48,726 nt of DNA from Dimargaris cristalligena (Eukaryota; Kickxellomycota; Dimargaritomycetes; Dimargaritales; Dimargaritaceae): positions 1,409 to 50,134 of the forward strand of contig JANBQC010000158.1 in the NCBI GenBank assembly GCA_027576995.1, written 5' to 3'. The translations under genes and the position numbers were made by a program. This document shows, piece by piece, positions 9,879 through 21,100 of the stretch (the stretch's first letter is position 1; each line of letters starts with the position of its first letter). A model generated the notes under the pieces. It saw only the letters and a program-made list of their open reading frames with translations. It was not told where the DNA came from and made no database searches.

Positions 9879-11156
9879 GGGCGAGTCAGGAAATAATGCA
9901 AGAAATAGGGTAATAGAGGGGAAATGAATGGAGTAAGGGTATAGAGAGAAGGATCGGCCTGACGGGGATTGAGAGCTGGGAATCAACTGCCCCAAGCTGA
10001 ATGCACTGCTGCATTGGGCCGCTGGCAAAGGAATCTAGTGGGCAATGGTGAATTGCGAGTGGTTGGCTTCACTTATTGAGCTAAGGTGAGACCGATGGGC
10101 TTGTTCCATACGGCCCTTGCGGAGATGTCGAGCGATAAATGAATTGGGGAAAGTAAAGGTCATTAAAGAGAGTCAATGAAGCTATAGTGCGGTCAAATAA
10201 AGCGGTACAGCTACTGTTGCAAATATGTAAGGGGGTTTAGTTGGTATTCCAGGCCTAACCGCAGTATTCGTGGGGTTCCATAATTCAATTGTGCCAAAAA
10301 CTAATGTACGAAATCTTTTTCATTAAGATGGAATTAAAGGATCCTAAACCCCGAACCTATTCGGTGGTCATCGAAATTCAGCAGGTCACGTGTATTTGTC
10401 TGACGGACTAGTGTTAGTGGCGGGGCAATAGTGGCAACCCGTATCGTAAGCGTTTACGTTATCCTTATTTGCAATAAAACCGCAGTGAAATTAATATATT
10501 CATCAAAAATACCCGAGTATTTGTCAATATACTCAAGGGGGGTGGTATGGATCATCAAAGGTCGATTAAACCGTTATGCCCAGGATGTGTGTTTTCCCAT
10601 ACCCGTATAAGTGCCTCGTACAGAGCATATATAATTTGGTATGCGACGGGTGGGTGCGTTTTGAAATAGCTTATGGTCCAGTACACACACGCAATAGCCA
10701 TTGTGACGAGGGTGTTAAGGTTTACGGTTGAGACTATCCAATTACTAGGAACCTAGTCTTCCATTATCCCGCCACCTTGCTACTTAACCCGGTCAATACG
10801 GCCAACAAAGTTCCGTTTGACAGACAACGTCATTCAGCAGATCTATTGCTCATCCTCTTTTCGAACGGCGGCTACTTCCATTCACAAAGCCCAAGGCACA
10901 TTCGATTATTGCGAAGATTCGATCTTTGTGGTTATCTCAAGCAATGGCGGTTGGGAGGATTAAGTTTTATTATTTAGCAATGGTAAGGGGGCGCAGGTCA
11001 TCGACAAGGGGCGCCTGTGGTTCACATTTCCAAATCTAGGGCTAAAACGATGAAAAAGTTATTCCAAATATCACCGTGAAGAAGCTGATATAAGTATCAT
11101 GAAGGCCCAAGCCATGGGTTTTAGCCTCGTTTGTTCATTCTCGATCTTGCTTTAAT

Positions 11157-11291
11157 ATGCCGTCCGAGAGACTCGAGCCTGCTTCAAAGTGTTCGGACTT
11201 CAACCTGTACAATCGTCCGCCAGTCAAACCACCGGGATTCAGCGTAGCCGCAGATCCCTTCGCATTTAATCAATATCGTACGGGCCACTGA
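11157..11291 (+). CDS. Hypothetical 44-residue small ORF
   Basis: The ORF opens at ATG 11157 and ends at TGA 11289-11291. Composition looks protein-like (starting MPSERLEPASKCSDFNLYN, then Pro-rich, ending ADPFAFNQYRTGH), although no family was recognised. Immediately upstream, ATG 11099 opens an 18-codon frame with a hydrophobic, signal-peptide-like sequence (MKAQAMGFSLVCSFSILL) that stops two bases before this ATG in another frame. It may be a real small gene, a uORF/ORF pair, or chance. Confidence 0.2.
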   Translation: MPSERLEPASKCSDFNLYNRPPVKPPGFSVAADPFAFNQYRTGH

Positions 11292-11592
11292 AAGGACTTT
11301 TAAACATACACGCCGGCCTTTGATTAAAATCTAGTCGCTGGTTAACTGTACTGATATAAATCCCGCTTCGTCCGTGCGCATTCTTTTTCATTATCGAACT
11401 TGGTCATTCCCTCCCACATTTTATTGTATACTGTTAAACCCCTATTGCCTCCATATGCTCAGATAGTTAGTTCTATACATTGTTTTCCTTCTGGTGCTCC
11501 ATTCTATAACCCCCATCATCATCGTCGACTTGCGTAACCCTCCGCCCAAAACCTATTCCTGAGCCTATACCGAGTCCCTATATCAGCGCAAA

Positions 11593-11928
11593 ATGACAAC
11601 CATCCGCCACCCTTGTTTACTGGTGCGCATCGGCCTGCTCAATGCAGATCAAGTGGACATTGATCAAGCCTTTAATACACCCTTTCCTTCTCCTTCTCCT
11701 TCTCCTTCTCCCTCTCCATCTCCATCCCCCTCTCCCTTCCCCTCTCTGCCTTCGTCTCCGACCCTACACCTATTTGCCCCAACCCCAATCCGGAAACGAG
11801 TGAGCCAGATACCCATCTTGGAGGATTGGTGGTCATTCGACCCCTACTCAGCGAATAATATGAGCCTAGAAGAGTGTAGCAACTTTCTGGCGCTACCAAT
11901 GTCGTCCTTTACGGAAGTTCTGGTTTGA
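11593..11928 (+). CDS. Hypothetical 111-residue protein with a Pro-Ser repeat
   Basis: ATG 11593 opens 111 codons. Residues about 30-48 are a (Pro-Ser)n stretch made by a C/T-rich hexanucleotide repeat, followed by FAPTPIRKRVSQIPILEDWWSFDPYS and an acidic, leucine-containing tail. No domain was recognised. The non-repeat C-terminal half has plausible protein composition and a TATA-like element lies about 240 bases upstream. A chance ORF across a microsatellite is the main alternative. Confidence 0.3.
   Translation: MTTIRHPCLLVRIGLLNADQVDIDQAFNTPFPSPSPSPSPSPSPSPSPFPSLPSSPTLHLFAPTPIRKRVSQIPILEDWWSFDPYSANNMSLEECSNFLALPMSSFTEVLV
11683..11755. repeat. CCTTCT/TCTCCA hexanucleotide repeat
   Basis: Imperfect tandem CCTTCT, CCCTCT and CCATCT units, strongly pyrimidine-rich on the plus strand. 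It encodes alternating Pro-Ser in the 11593-11928 ORF. Confidence 0.7.
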
Positions 11929-12471
11929 GACGTATCATTAGATACCCAGTCGGCTTTGTGGCCCACCTTCCTACCCATACCTGCTAAATATTTAAGTGCC
12001 ATGTAACTGCCACCCTAGGTGTGCCACTTCAATGCAGACATGGCCCGGTTTCGACTACTTATGCTCCAACCCCCCACCGAAGAATCAGACAGTGGTTCAC
12101 ACTTGGAGTATATTGTTTTTATCGCCAGTGTAATACCCTAATGGGGTTGTAATATTATCGTATCGCTAATAAGCACATCGTTTTGTTTTAGTGTAATCCA
12201 TATAAAGTTGTACAATTATAAACCTCTGCCCAAATCTTTTAGACCGTGAGCCCTTTTACTAGTACCTTAAAAATAGGGCTGCTGCTATGGTGTCATCATT
12301 TTCCAGATTAAAATATGGCGCAGAATACTTCAGCCAAGCGGTGAGACCTTTGCCCCTGTACAGATAGAATTTATTCAAAATCAGGCGAGTAAAGAAGGTG
12401 CCAATGGGAGGGGGAAAAGCCAACAGGCTGTTTGTGAATGCAGGGACGCCATGGTGCTTAGCCTGTCCGTC

Positions 12472-14756
12472 TTAGTCGACCACGGAGATGATATCCACAT
12501 GTAATAGCTGGAGCAGGACCGGGAGTGGGGTAGCCATCTCCTGAATAGTGGTCACGGTGTGGTCCAGGTCCTTTTCGAGAGCCGCTTGCAGGAGAGCCAC
12601 TGGGTCAGCCATAATTTCGTCCACCTCATCGGCCAGTTGGTCAGCGCATTGCTTATACACATGCCCCAGCCACTTGGCCTCCCCCAGGAGAGCAGCCACC
12701 ACTGTTTGACACTTCTGGGCCAGCTCAGGGGCGGTGGACGAAGCGAATCCCGCTTCAGTGGGGGACCGGTGGAAATTTGTGATGTGTTCGGTCGCCATGA
12801 CGTTTAGCTCGGATACTTGCTTACAGGCCGCCACGGCAAATTCGGCCAAAGTCTTGTACGCAGTTTTATGGAAGTCGTTGAGAACCAGTTGTTGGGCGGA
12901 AGGGGTGTCCGAGGCCTTGAAATCAGCAATGGTTGCCCCAACTCCGGCCTCGTCAAACTCCTCCACTTCCTCACTGATTTCCTGCAATGCCCGGAATGAG
13001 TCAATATCATCGATGCCGACATCTGTCAGTAGTTGTTCCTAACCAGCCATATCCAAACCCAGGGGGTACAAAGGCCCATCATAATACAGTTAACATAATG
13101 GTGCAGTTAGATGGTAAGTGAAGGGCATGGCTCCGTTGTGAATATAACTGAATGGTCGAATACCAAACGCATAATGCCCCTCAATGGACTGATTCGAATT
13201 ATGGTTTCGGCTTACCAATTCCTCGGGAACCACGTCGTTGCTCGGGGAAAGCAGGCTAGCATCACTGGGGGTTTCCCGCGCCGCAAGGGTAGCGGGGGCC
13301 AGAAGTTTCACGATTTGGGACAAGGTGTCTTTGCCACGGTCACGCAGGCCATCTGCATGAGCCAGTATGGATTCCAGGTGGATGGTTTTGTCTTGGGTAA
13401 GTTCCTGTGCGACTATAACTAGGGCAGGTCCCTTATACTTTGCAAAACAGCCCTCCCAGGAATTTTCCGAGGGTGGAAGAGCAGTGGCAGGGGAACCTGC
13501 CTGATTGGTAGTGGACACATTCACCTTGCGCTGATATATAGGGATAGCAATCATAGATTGGGCCGAAGTCAGTTATGGCTGCTTGTCAATGCTGAGTCGT
13601 CAAAGCAGGGCGGCTGCAGTCGATAGGGGCTTATCGGCCGTACCGACGGTCGGTAGTCCAATGCAAATACTAATACCAAATGGGCTCAATTATGGGCGCA
13701 GTCGTTCCCGTCACCTACCTTTTCGTTAACCACGTTTACGGCCGACCGGCCCAGGTTTTCCAGGGCAGCCAGGCTGCTCTTCATTGCCGACTCACCCAGC
13801 CACAGGGAATTGTCCAGAGCCTGTCGGGTCTCCGGGTTATCGCGTAGCTGAGTTAGCCGTTCAGCTAGATTGGCCTGTTCGATGGTTTTATAGCCACCGA
13901 GAACCGCATTGCCGAGGATATTGGAAGCAAAATCGAACGTTTTATCTAAAGTGCCTAACAATGAGTCACCGGCATCGGCTGCTAGAGCAGCGGGGTTAAC
14001 TCGGCCTTCGGCTGAGTTGGGGTCAGATTCGTTGGTCGACGTGGGTGGAGCGGTATCGGCCAGACTGCGGTCTAAGAGGTCGGCAAAAGTTTGGCGCTCA
14101 GCATCCGGACCCGGAGAGACAGCCGTGGGCTGAGCAGTTGGGGGCGAGGTCGTGTGTTTTTTGAAATCGGGGTCCAATTTAGCATAGACATCATCAATGG
14201 ACAAGTCTTTGATATTTTCCGATATTTTATGGGCCTGGGAATAGATTGATTCGGCGGAAGTCAAGAGGGATGACCACCCACCCCAGCCCGATGCAGCAGC
14301 AGTAGTGGGTGTGGTCGAGTTTTCCAAGAGCGAATTACTGTTGGGGCTGGTTGGCGACAGGGTAACTTGAGTGGTTTGGGCGAGGGAGTCTGGGCTCCCG
14401 GTGATAGGGCTAATGGGCACCTGGGGCTGGGGACTTAGCCTGGGGGCCTTGGACAAGGTTAGGGGTGGAGTGGTGCCCGGCTCGACTACACCAATAGAGT
14501 CCACAGTATTGGCCGAAAGAGGCGGAAGGGCAGGTTCGGGGGTCCGAACCGGGCTAGTCTGGGCGCTTAAGAGACTCTTCGCTAGGGCAGGAACCTCCGA
14601 TTCGTGGTTAGGTTTGGGGCCCAGGGCAGGTAAGCTGGGCGGAGTGGGTAGCTCGTCGACGGCATCTTCAAAACACTCATCGTCCGACTCGTCGTCGGAG
14701 CTGCTGACCAATGGTTCGGCAACGGCGGGGAGAATGTGGGCGGGAGGAGGGCACAT
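12472..14756 (-). CDS. FAM114/DUF719-family protein (NOXP20-like), 3 exons
   Basis: Exons: 14756-13719, 13530-13216, 13038-12472, all junctions in phase 0; the joined product is 639 residues. Donors are GTAGGT and GTAAGC; acceptors are CAG and TAG. Exon 1 encodes a disordered acidic N-terminus, then GWGGWSSLLTSAESIYSQA and a segment matching the conserved N-terminal half of the family. Exon 2 carries FAKYKGPALVIVAQEL, equivalent to the family's FEEYQGLSHLEALEML core. Exon 3 has an acidic linker and a helical C-terminal domain (VAACKQVSELNVMATEH). Human FAM114A1/A2 bind Rab2 and Golgi membranes; the fungal role is not established. An in-frame ATG at 14825 would add 23 residues, but that sequence looks like leader. 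Divergent from AVL9 across about 0.4 kb. Confidence 0.8.
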
Positions 14757-15169
14757 GTCCAAAATAAAATAGTAGAAAGCAGGTAGGATGCTGCAAAAAA
14801 AGGGGGGGGCAAGGTGGAAATGCAAGGCGAGTTGTTGTCTAAAGCAAGGTAGGAGAATGCCAAGGAGGGCGGCGTGTTATATTTTGAAGAGTGAACCAAA
14901 CCCTCAGGGGAACTTGGCCGGGACCCCCAAAATTGGCCAAGCGGTATAGGCCTAACCCAAGTCAAAGTCCCTCCTTCCACCTCAGTTTCTCTCTATGCTC
15001 CATGCCCATGCTTCCTTTGCTCCATTCCATTTCTTGTTCCTTTGCTCCATTCTTTCCGTATCCGACCCATCTGTCCTCTATTCCGCAATCGCTGTGGACT
15101 GCCGTCTAGTGCCGGCGAACCTGTGACGGCCTCTTTGGCTCGCTCTACCCCCTCCCCGCCTATCACGCC
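14757..15169. promoter_or_regulatory. Divergent promoter region, FAM114 / AVL9
   Basis: A 413-bp region between two divergent start codons. The FAM114-proximal side has an A7G8-type homopolymer near 14795-14809. The AVL9-proximal side is pyrimidine-rich (repeated CTCCAT and TTTGCTCC units at 14995-15060). No TATA box is evident. Confidence 0.5.
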
Positions 15170-17385
15170 ATGCACAAGGTCGTAGCGGGTCACCGTGACG
15201 AGAGCATCGTCCTGGGCCTATTGGTCGTGGGTTTGTAAGTGGCTCGGTCTCATCTCTACTCTTACTCTAGCCCCAACCCTTCATTAATACCCGAATATCA
15301 CTGGAGCGGAGTTTCCTCGCTTCCAGAGAAGCAGAGCAGCGCCCAGTGTTTGACTGTATACTGTGGCTGGGCCCATGTACTGGGGATTAACCATTACGTA
15401 CAGATAGGCTGTGCCGTAGTTGGGACTTATAGCTGGCGATATTGGCAGTGGAGACTATGCCCTCAAATGCTAACGTTTAATTGTTACCCTGTACTATTAT
15501 TTTTTTCCGATGCATATCATTTGTATGTGTCCGACCCACGCTGCATCGACTATTGGATGGTGATAGCCACCACCAACAGGGACCCATCATCGAGTACATG
15601 TACCCACCACTCGAGGACCCCGACTGCCGACTCACGCCCTATATCCACGTTAAGCGCCTACCCCGAAAGAGCTCCGACAGTCATGCCTCCGGAGCCCCCG
15701 AATACACCGACTGCCTTGAGCTCATTGATTCCTGGAGCTCACTGCCCTTCTATGCCCTCCCAGGTAGGCTGCTTGGCTATTGTTATTAACGTATATACAC
15801 TGCATCTAAACAGCCGGGTCCTAAAATAGTAATTGTGGAAGCATTCGGTCTATTCCTCGGGCCTTTATTACCGATTTGCCTTTGTTTTCCACTAACGCCA
15901 GACGGGTTCCCATGGCCCTGAATTGCTATTGTACTGTATGTATTTATCTATTCACTCGCAGAGGGCGCCCACAAACACAATGAGGATATGTGCTACTTCC
16001 ACCTCCCCACCGCAACGCACCAGCCCACTCCCGGCATCCCTTCACATCAGACTGCCCTCTTTGGCATCTCATCTTATCGGCAAATCAACTCCAATGACCT
16101 GGTTGTTAAAACCAGCGACATTACCCGGACCTTTGTCCAGAAGGCCGTTGTCTTAATACTGGCCCAGCCGGTGTTCGCCTACGTGCAGGACCAAATTTCC
16201 GACATATCCCAACTGTACTTCGGCCAGCGCGATTTCACACGGACCGATATCCTGCAAACCTTTTACCGCCAAATTGTCCACCACCTTACCCCACCTATCC
16301 CGAAGGAGTACTTTACCTCCAAGACCACCCTGGCTTTCCTCATGACCACCTTCAAGCACCATGCCCTCACTATCCTCAAACTCATGCTGGCCGGTGCCAA
16401 GGTCCTTTTTATGGACGATAAGGCCGACCATCTCTGCCGGTTCCAGTACTCGCTACTCTCCATCTTTCCCCAGGCTGTAGCCAGTCTTCCCTTTCGGCTG
16501 TTCTCCATCCGGTCCGAGCCAGTTCAGTCCGATCCCGCCCAGCCCAACGATGCGCTGCTGAACTATATCGAGTTTTTCGACAAGTGTTCCCTATTTGAGC
16601 CCTACTTCTCCATGGTGGAGCTCAAGCAGGTCGAATCACCCGACCTGGTGTCCTGCGTCGCCGGTACATCCAACGAGTGGGTAGCCAAAAACGCCAGTAA
16701 GAATTTTGACGTCATGATTGACCTTAAATCGGCCCGGATTGAGTATATTAATGAAGACATGGTTGACGTTGGTGGCCTAACCTCGGCCGACCGGAAGTTC
16801 ATGAGCCGGATCACCAAAAGCAAAGAGAGCAGCAGCACCCCTCGGTCGAGCCGCAAGTCCCGGGCCAGCTTCGATGAGTATGTGGCCGACGATTATAAGG
16901 AGGATCAGCTGCGGGCCGCTTTCCAGGACTATATCGAGCGCTTCCTATGCACGTACCAGTGGGCCCGCGCCCACAAGACCTCCCATAGCCTCAGCGAAGC
17001 CCTCCGGGGTGACTACGGCGGCCCGTTTCTCGATGCATGGGCCGAGAGCCCCGTCCACCAAACCTGGTGTCTGTCGGTCGCACCCGAACTGAAACCGCGC
17101 GTCGCCTTTCTGGGCCACCCCGGGTCGGGGGCCAGTGTATTTGAGGACACCCGGCTGCTTCTCATGCAGCAGCTGGACGACGCTAACCTGGCCAACGGCC
17201 TCCCCATGTCTCCTGTCCGGGAAGGACTCAAGAGTATCCTCAATGCGGGTACGTCCGTCTGGGGCCAACGTAAGACCCGCGCCATCTCGCATGTACAGGG
17301 CTTCCTCGCTAGCGCTTCATCCTACTTCGCTAATAAGGAGCCACAGCCCCGGGGCAATCGCAGTAAATCCAAAACACCCTCTTAA
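15170..17385 (+). CDS. AVL9: Avl9-family DENN-type protein, 3 exons
   Basis: Exons: 15170-15234, 15567-15763, 15962-17385, giving 561 residues. Exon 1 ends ...GLLVVGF at GTAAGT; exon 2 completes the Phe codon and continues HHQQGPIIEYMYPPL, matching the opening of human AVL9 (VVGFHHKKGCQVEFSYPPL). Exon 2 ends SWSSLPFYALP at GTAGGC, and exon 3 restarts EGAHKHNEDMCYFHLP, then FGISSYRQI and ITRTFVQKAVV. These are the uDENN and cDENN portions. A Lys/Ser-rich tail follows at the C terminus. Avl9 acts in late secretion from the Golgi, and in fungi is linked to exocytic vesicle formation. The phase and conserved residues at both junctions leave little doubt about the model. Confidence 0.94.
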
Positions 17386-18113
17386 TACGACTATGAATGC
17401 CACGTTGTAAGAACTGGACCTAATGCTTTGGGAATAGAATTCCCATCTGGGGTTAGAATAGAGGCAACGGTGATTCTAATGGGGCGGTTGGAAGGGGGGA
17501 GGTGGCCTAATATCCTCTGCCAAAGTTGCCCCGAATACACGCGTGCACATACTCTCCCGTTTACTTTCTCCGGCTCTCTCCCTCTCTTGTCTATCATTCG
17601 GCGCCTCTATTCTTTCGCTATTTACATATTCACGACCAATCTTAACCTCATTTGCCATTGTATGACCGCCTCTCGTTGATATTTTCATGGTTACCCGATC
17701 AGCGGACTATCTCTCTATTCATTTAATTTAAGTTGACATCCCACCCCTCTTCGTATACTCTAGCCTAATGGCACATCCTCCCGTACTTCGATATTTATTA
17801 ACTTTATAGTTAGAAATATAATTTATTATTTTTATCTAATGACTGCCCTAATGACCTATCTACAGTTATCGATTCTCCTCGAGTTTTTTTCTCTCTAGTT
17901 GTTCATCTCCGTGTGCTGTTTTGCGGCCATTTACATACCATTGATGCTTCTGTCAGTCCTTCAGTTTTTGCCACACTATGTTATACCATCTTAACTTGAT
18001 AGCTAATTTCCCTGATCATAATAATATTCACCTTATTTTCAAAGATATTAATTGCCAACCCATGTCACTAGTTTCACATACTCGATTCCCTGATTGGCTT
18101 TTAGGACAAGGGT
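17386..18113. other. Convergent 3' intergenic region, AVL9 / RTEL1
   Basis: Both neighbours end into this 0.7 kb stretch. It is AT-rich near 17800-17840 and pyrimidine-rich at 17555-17600. No protein-like ORF was found, so it is probably the two 3' UTRs. Confidence 0.55.
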
Positions 18114-21100
18114 TCATTGTTTGTAGGAAGCCATTTCCTGGCGTGCAAGGGCATGGTGTTTGCTGGAAAAAAAGGGAAGCATGGTTAGAAAGAGGTCAAG
18201 TCGGTTAGCCTTGGAAAAGAGTTTGGCTAATTTGCTGATAAGTAACTCGGGCGACCGATGCTTGGCCCTTAATTCCCTCAGGGTACGCTGAAATTGGCTA
18301 TACTGGGCCAGGCTGAAAGCCAGCTTGATCTCTTTTAGGAATGGGCCTGGATCGGGCTTCCCTGGGGCAAGTGCGGATTTCCTCTGTTTTAACTTTAATT
18401 TGACTGACACCTGATGCCCCGATACAGGCGCCGCGGACCCCAGCAGTGCCTGAGGCGGAACAGGGGGCTTGGTGGACCGGGGAACGGGGGGGAGTCGCTC
18501 GAGAGTGGGTTTCCCGAGATACATCTTATAGGGATGTGCGGCCGCCTTACTAAAGGTGGTGCTATCCAGTACATTTGGTTTTGGTTGAGTGAGTTTTTGC
18601 CAACTGTTTTGGGTGAGGTCCCAGGTCCTGGGACGCGTGACTGGACATTGGGTGATTGAGCGCTAGCGATTAATAAATATGGCCATAAATAGTACAGTGG
18701 TGATGAGCAATGTAATGGTAATATTGCAATTAGGGACACGAGAAGTGTCACTGGGCTCAGCGATTATCGATTGGCAATGTGTATATATATGTCGAATGAC
18801 TCAAGAGAGTCGCCGATTTAACTACTATGTCCAGAAACTAGTAAGGGGCGACTTACTTGGTCGATGAGGGTGGGCGCCTCTGCAACAGACACCAGAGTGT
18901 TGGTTTGTACTCGAGCCTGATTGATAGAGTTTTCGACACCCTGTATATCGCCTCGAGCATCCGCCTCAATGTGGGATAGGAGGCGAGTAACTAGGGACGT
19001 TTTATCGATCAAAATATTACCATCTATAGTGGCCAATGGGTTGACTGGATGTGGGGTTTTGGAAGCCAACATCAGTTGATTCGAACTGGCATTCTCCATG
19101 GCCCGGAAAAAGGGAGTGAGACATCCTATACTAGTGCCAAACTGCTGGTGTACTTGCACGTAGGGCTGAATCCACGCTGGCAATTCACTCCGGATTTTAG
19201 CGGAAGCAAACCGCTCATCGCACAGGATGATGGCCCCAAAGTCATTTTTATGTCGAATCACTCGGCCCAGGGCCTGGTTGACAGCCCGTATCGCCTGTTG
19301 GCGGTACCATATTTCCCCCGAGAGAGACGGGGTGGCGGATTTAAGGCCGTGACGCGGAGCGGTGTACTGCTCGTCGAGGTATTCCTTCTTGAGCATCACC
19401 TTAGGCTCCATGTACGACGAATAGGGAAGACCAGTAATAATGACCGCTCGACCACGTTCATTGGCAAAATCAATGCCCTCGGACACTTTGCCCCGGCAGA
19501 CAGCGAACAAAGCGGCGCCCTTGTCGCGGGAGGGGTGGACCTGCTCGTAGAACTTTTGAATGATTTGCTCACATTCGGCCTTGCCTTTCGGTTCCACAAA
19601 AATGGCTTTGTGTTGGCTAATGCGTTCCCAAATGGAGAGAGTTGGGGTTGACTGATGCCGGTTAGCGGAGAGGTCCGCGGATTGCCAAAGTTTGAGGGTG
19701 TCCGCCATCACCGTGTAGGAAGTGAAAAACACCAGCAACCCATGGGGTACAACTCGACTGTAATTGACGATAGCACGTCCTAGGTCTAGGCGGGCGGCAA
19801 TGTCGTTCCGGGAGCTATAGGAGGATGTCAACGTTTGCCCACCAGGGCCCCGGGGAACGACCATTACAGACACTTGGTTGGTCTCAATGACGTGGCTATT
19901 TTCCAGCCGTACCGGGAAATCGATCTTTAGTTCAGTGGCGAAGGAATCCAAAGGGGCCAGCGTACCACTAGCCAAAACTACCGAACGCACCCCCTCTTTT
20001 ACAAGACTGGTCATGGCCAATCCAGGGTTAAAGCACCATAAGCTGAGCTGGAGGTCGTTGCCTGGGGGATCCTGGCGTTTGCGGAGGGCCGACAGTGATT
20101 GTATAGCGGTTGGGGCCAGTGCCGGGAGCTTTATATGAACCCGGTAAGAGTGCCGGTCCGGCGAATCAATACTTAGCCCAAGTTCAGTGGCGTGTACCAT
20201 GGATTTCAGGACATTTAGAACGGGACCAAGTCGGAAAGTGCGCGGGAATGCTACGGGACCCGGGTTTCGAACGGACACGAGGGCTTCCGTCACCTTTTCC
20301 ATAATTGAAAATGGGTAGTCCGCCATTTGAGAATGTAGGCCCGCTTTATCTAGGAGCTGGCTTATGAACAGGCCGGGCTTGGTTAATTCAAGAGTATGGG
20401 CAGTAGCCTGGACCTCCAGTAGCTGACTTCGAATACTCTGTAGAATAGTTTGGACGGTCTCGAGCTCGGCTGGGGCCAGTTTATATAAGGCGTCGATTTG
20501 GGGGAGAAGCGGTTCGCAACTCTGTACTTCTGCTATGGCCAGGTCCAGATCCCTCAGGTTAAGGTCAACAGAGCGCGATTCGTCGCATTTGCTCTCCAGA
20601 TTATGGGCCTCATCGAAAATAATAATAGCCTGTTGCAGATTGATACCCTGGGCCCGACGAGTATCGGCGTCCAGTAAATAGTCATAGGGCAAAAATATTG
20701 CATCCACGTCCTTCAGATTTTGACGGGCAGCATAGTACGGGCAGACTCTAAATGAAGGAAGTGACAGGACAGTAGACGGGCTCGAGTTTGGGAAGGGGGG
20801 TTAGTTCACCGCAGAAATTTAAGTGTCAGTACTGGTCAGGATTGTATAGGGGTAGAAGTGTTGCACTAGTCGTAATCAACTAAAGTCAGGTGACCATTAT
20901 TAGGTCTTCTACGCTTATTATTTCGTAATCTATCGCCAGTCAATTATTACAAGCAATAAAGACAGCACAATCCGTTTGATTATTAACTTACCCACAGCCT
21001 GTTCCGAACTGCACTAGTTCCTCAATATCCAGGACAGGTGGAATATGGGTTTCTTCTGTAATTCGCAGATTAGTAGAGGGCGGTTTAGAGGATGTCATAA

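Larger units (their letters stand above)
9879..12471. other. Gene-poor 2.6 kb intergenic region
   Basis: The longest stretch here without a recognisable gene. It contains the MDM31 upstream region and the FAM114 3' flank, so at least one promoter must lie here. The only protein-like material is two short ORFs near 11.1 kb and one at 11593-11928. TATA-like GATATAAAT occurs near 11351. The rest is AT-rich and shows no coding bias. Confidence 0.55.

Noticed and set aside
15239..15829. 196-codon ORF between AVL9 exons 1 and 2
   Set aside because: It reads intron 1 and exon 2 in a wrong frame; splicing at GTAAGT and GATAG restores the conserved AVL9 sequence.
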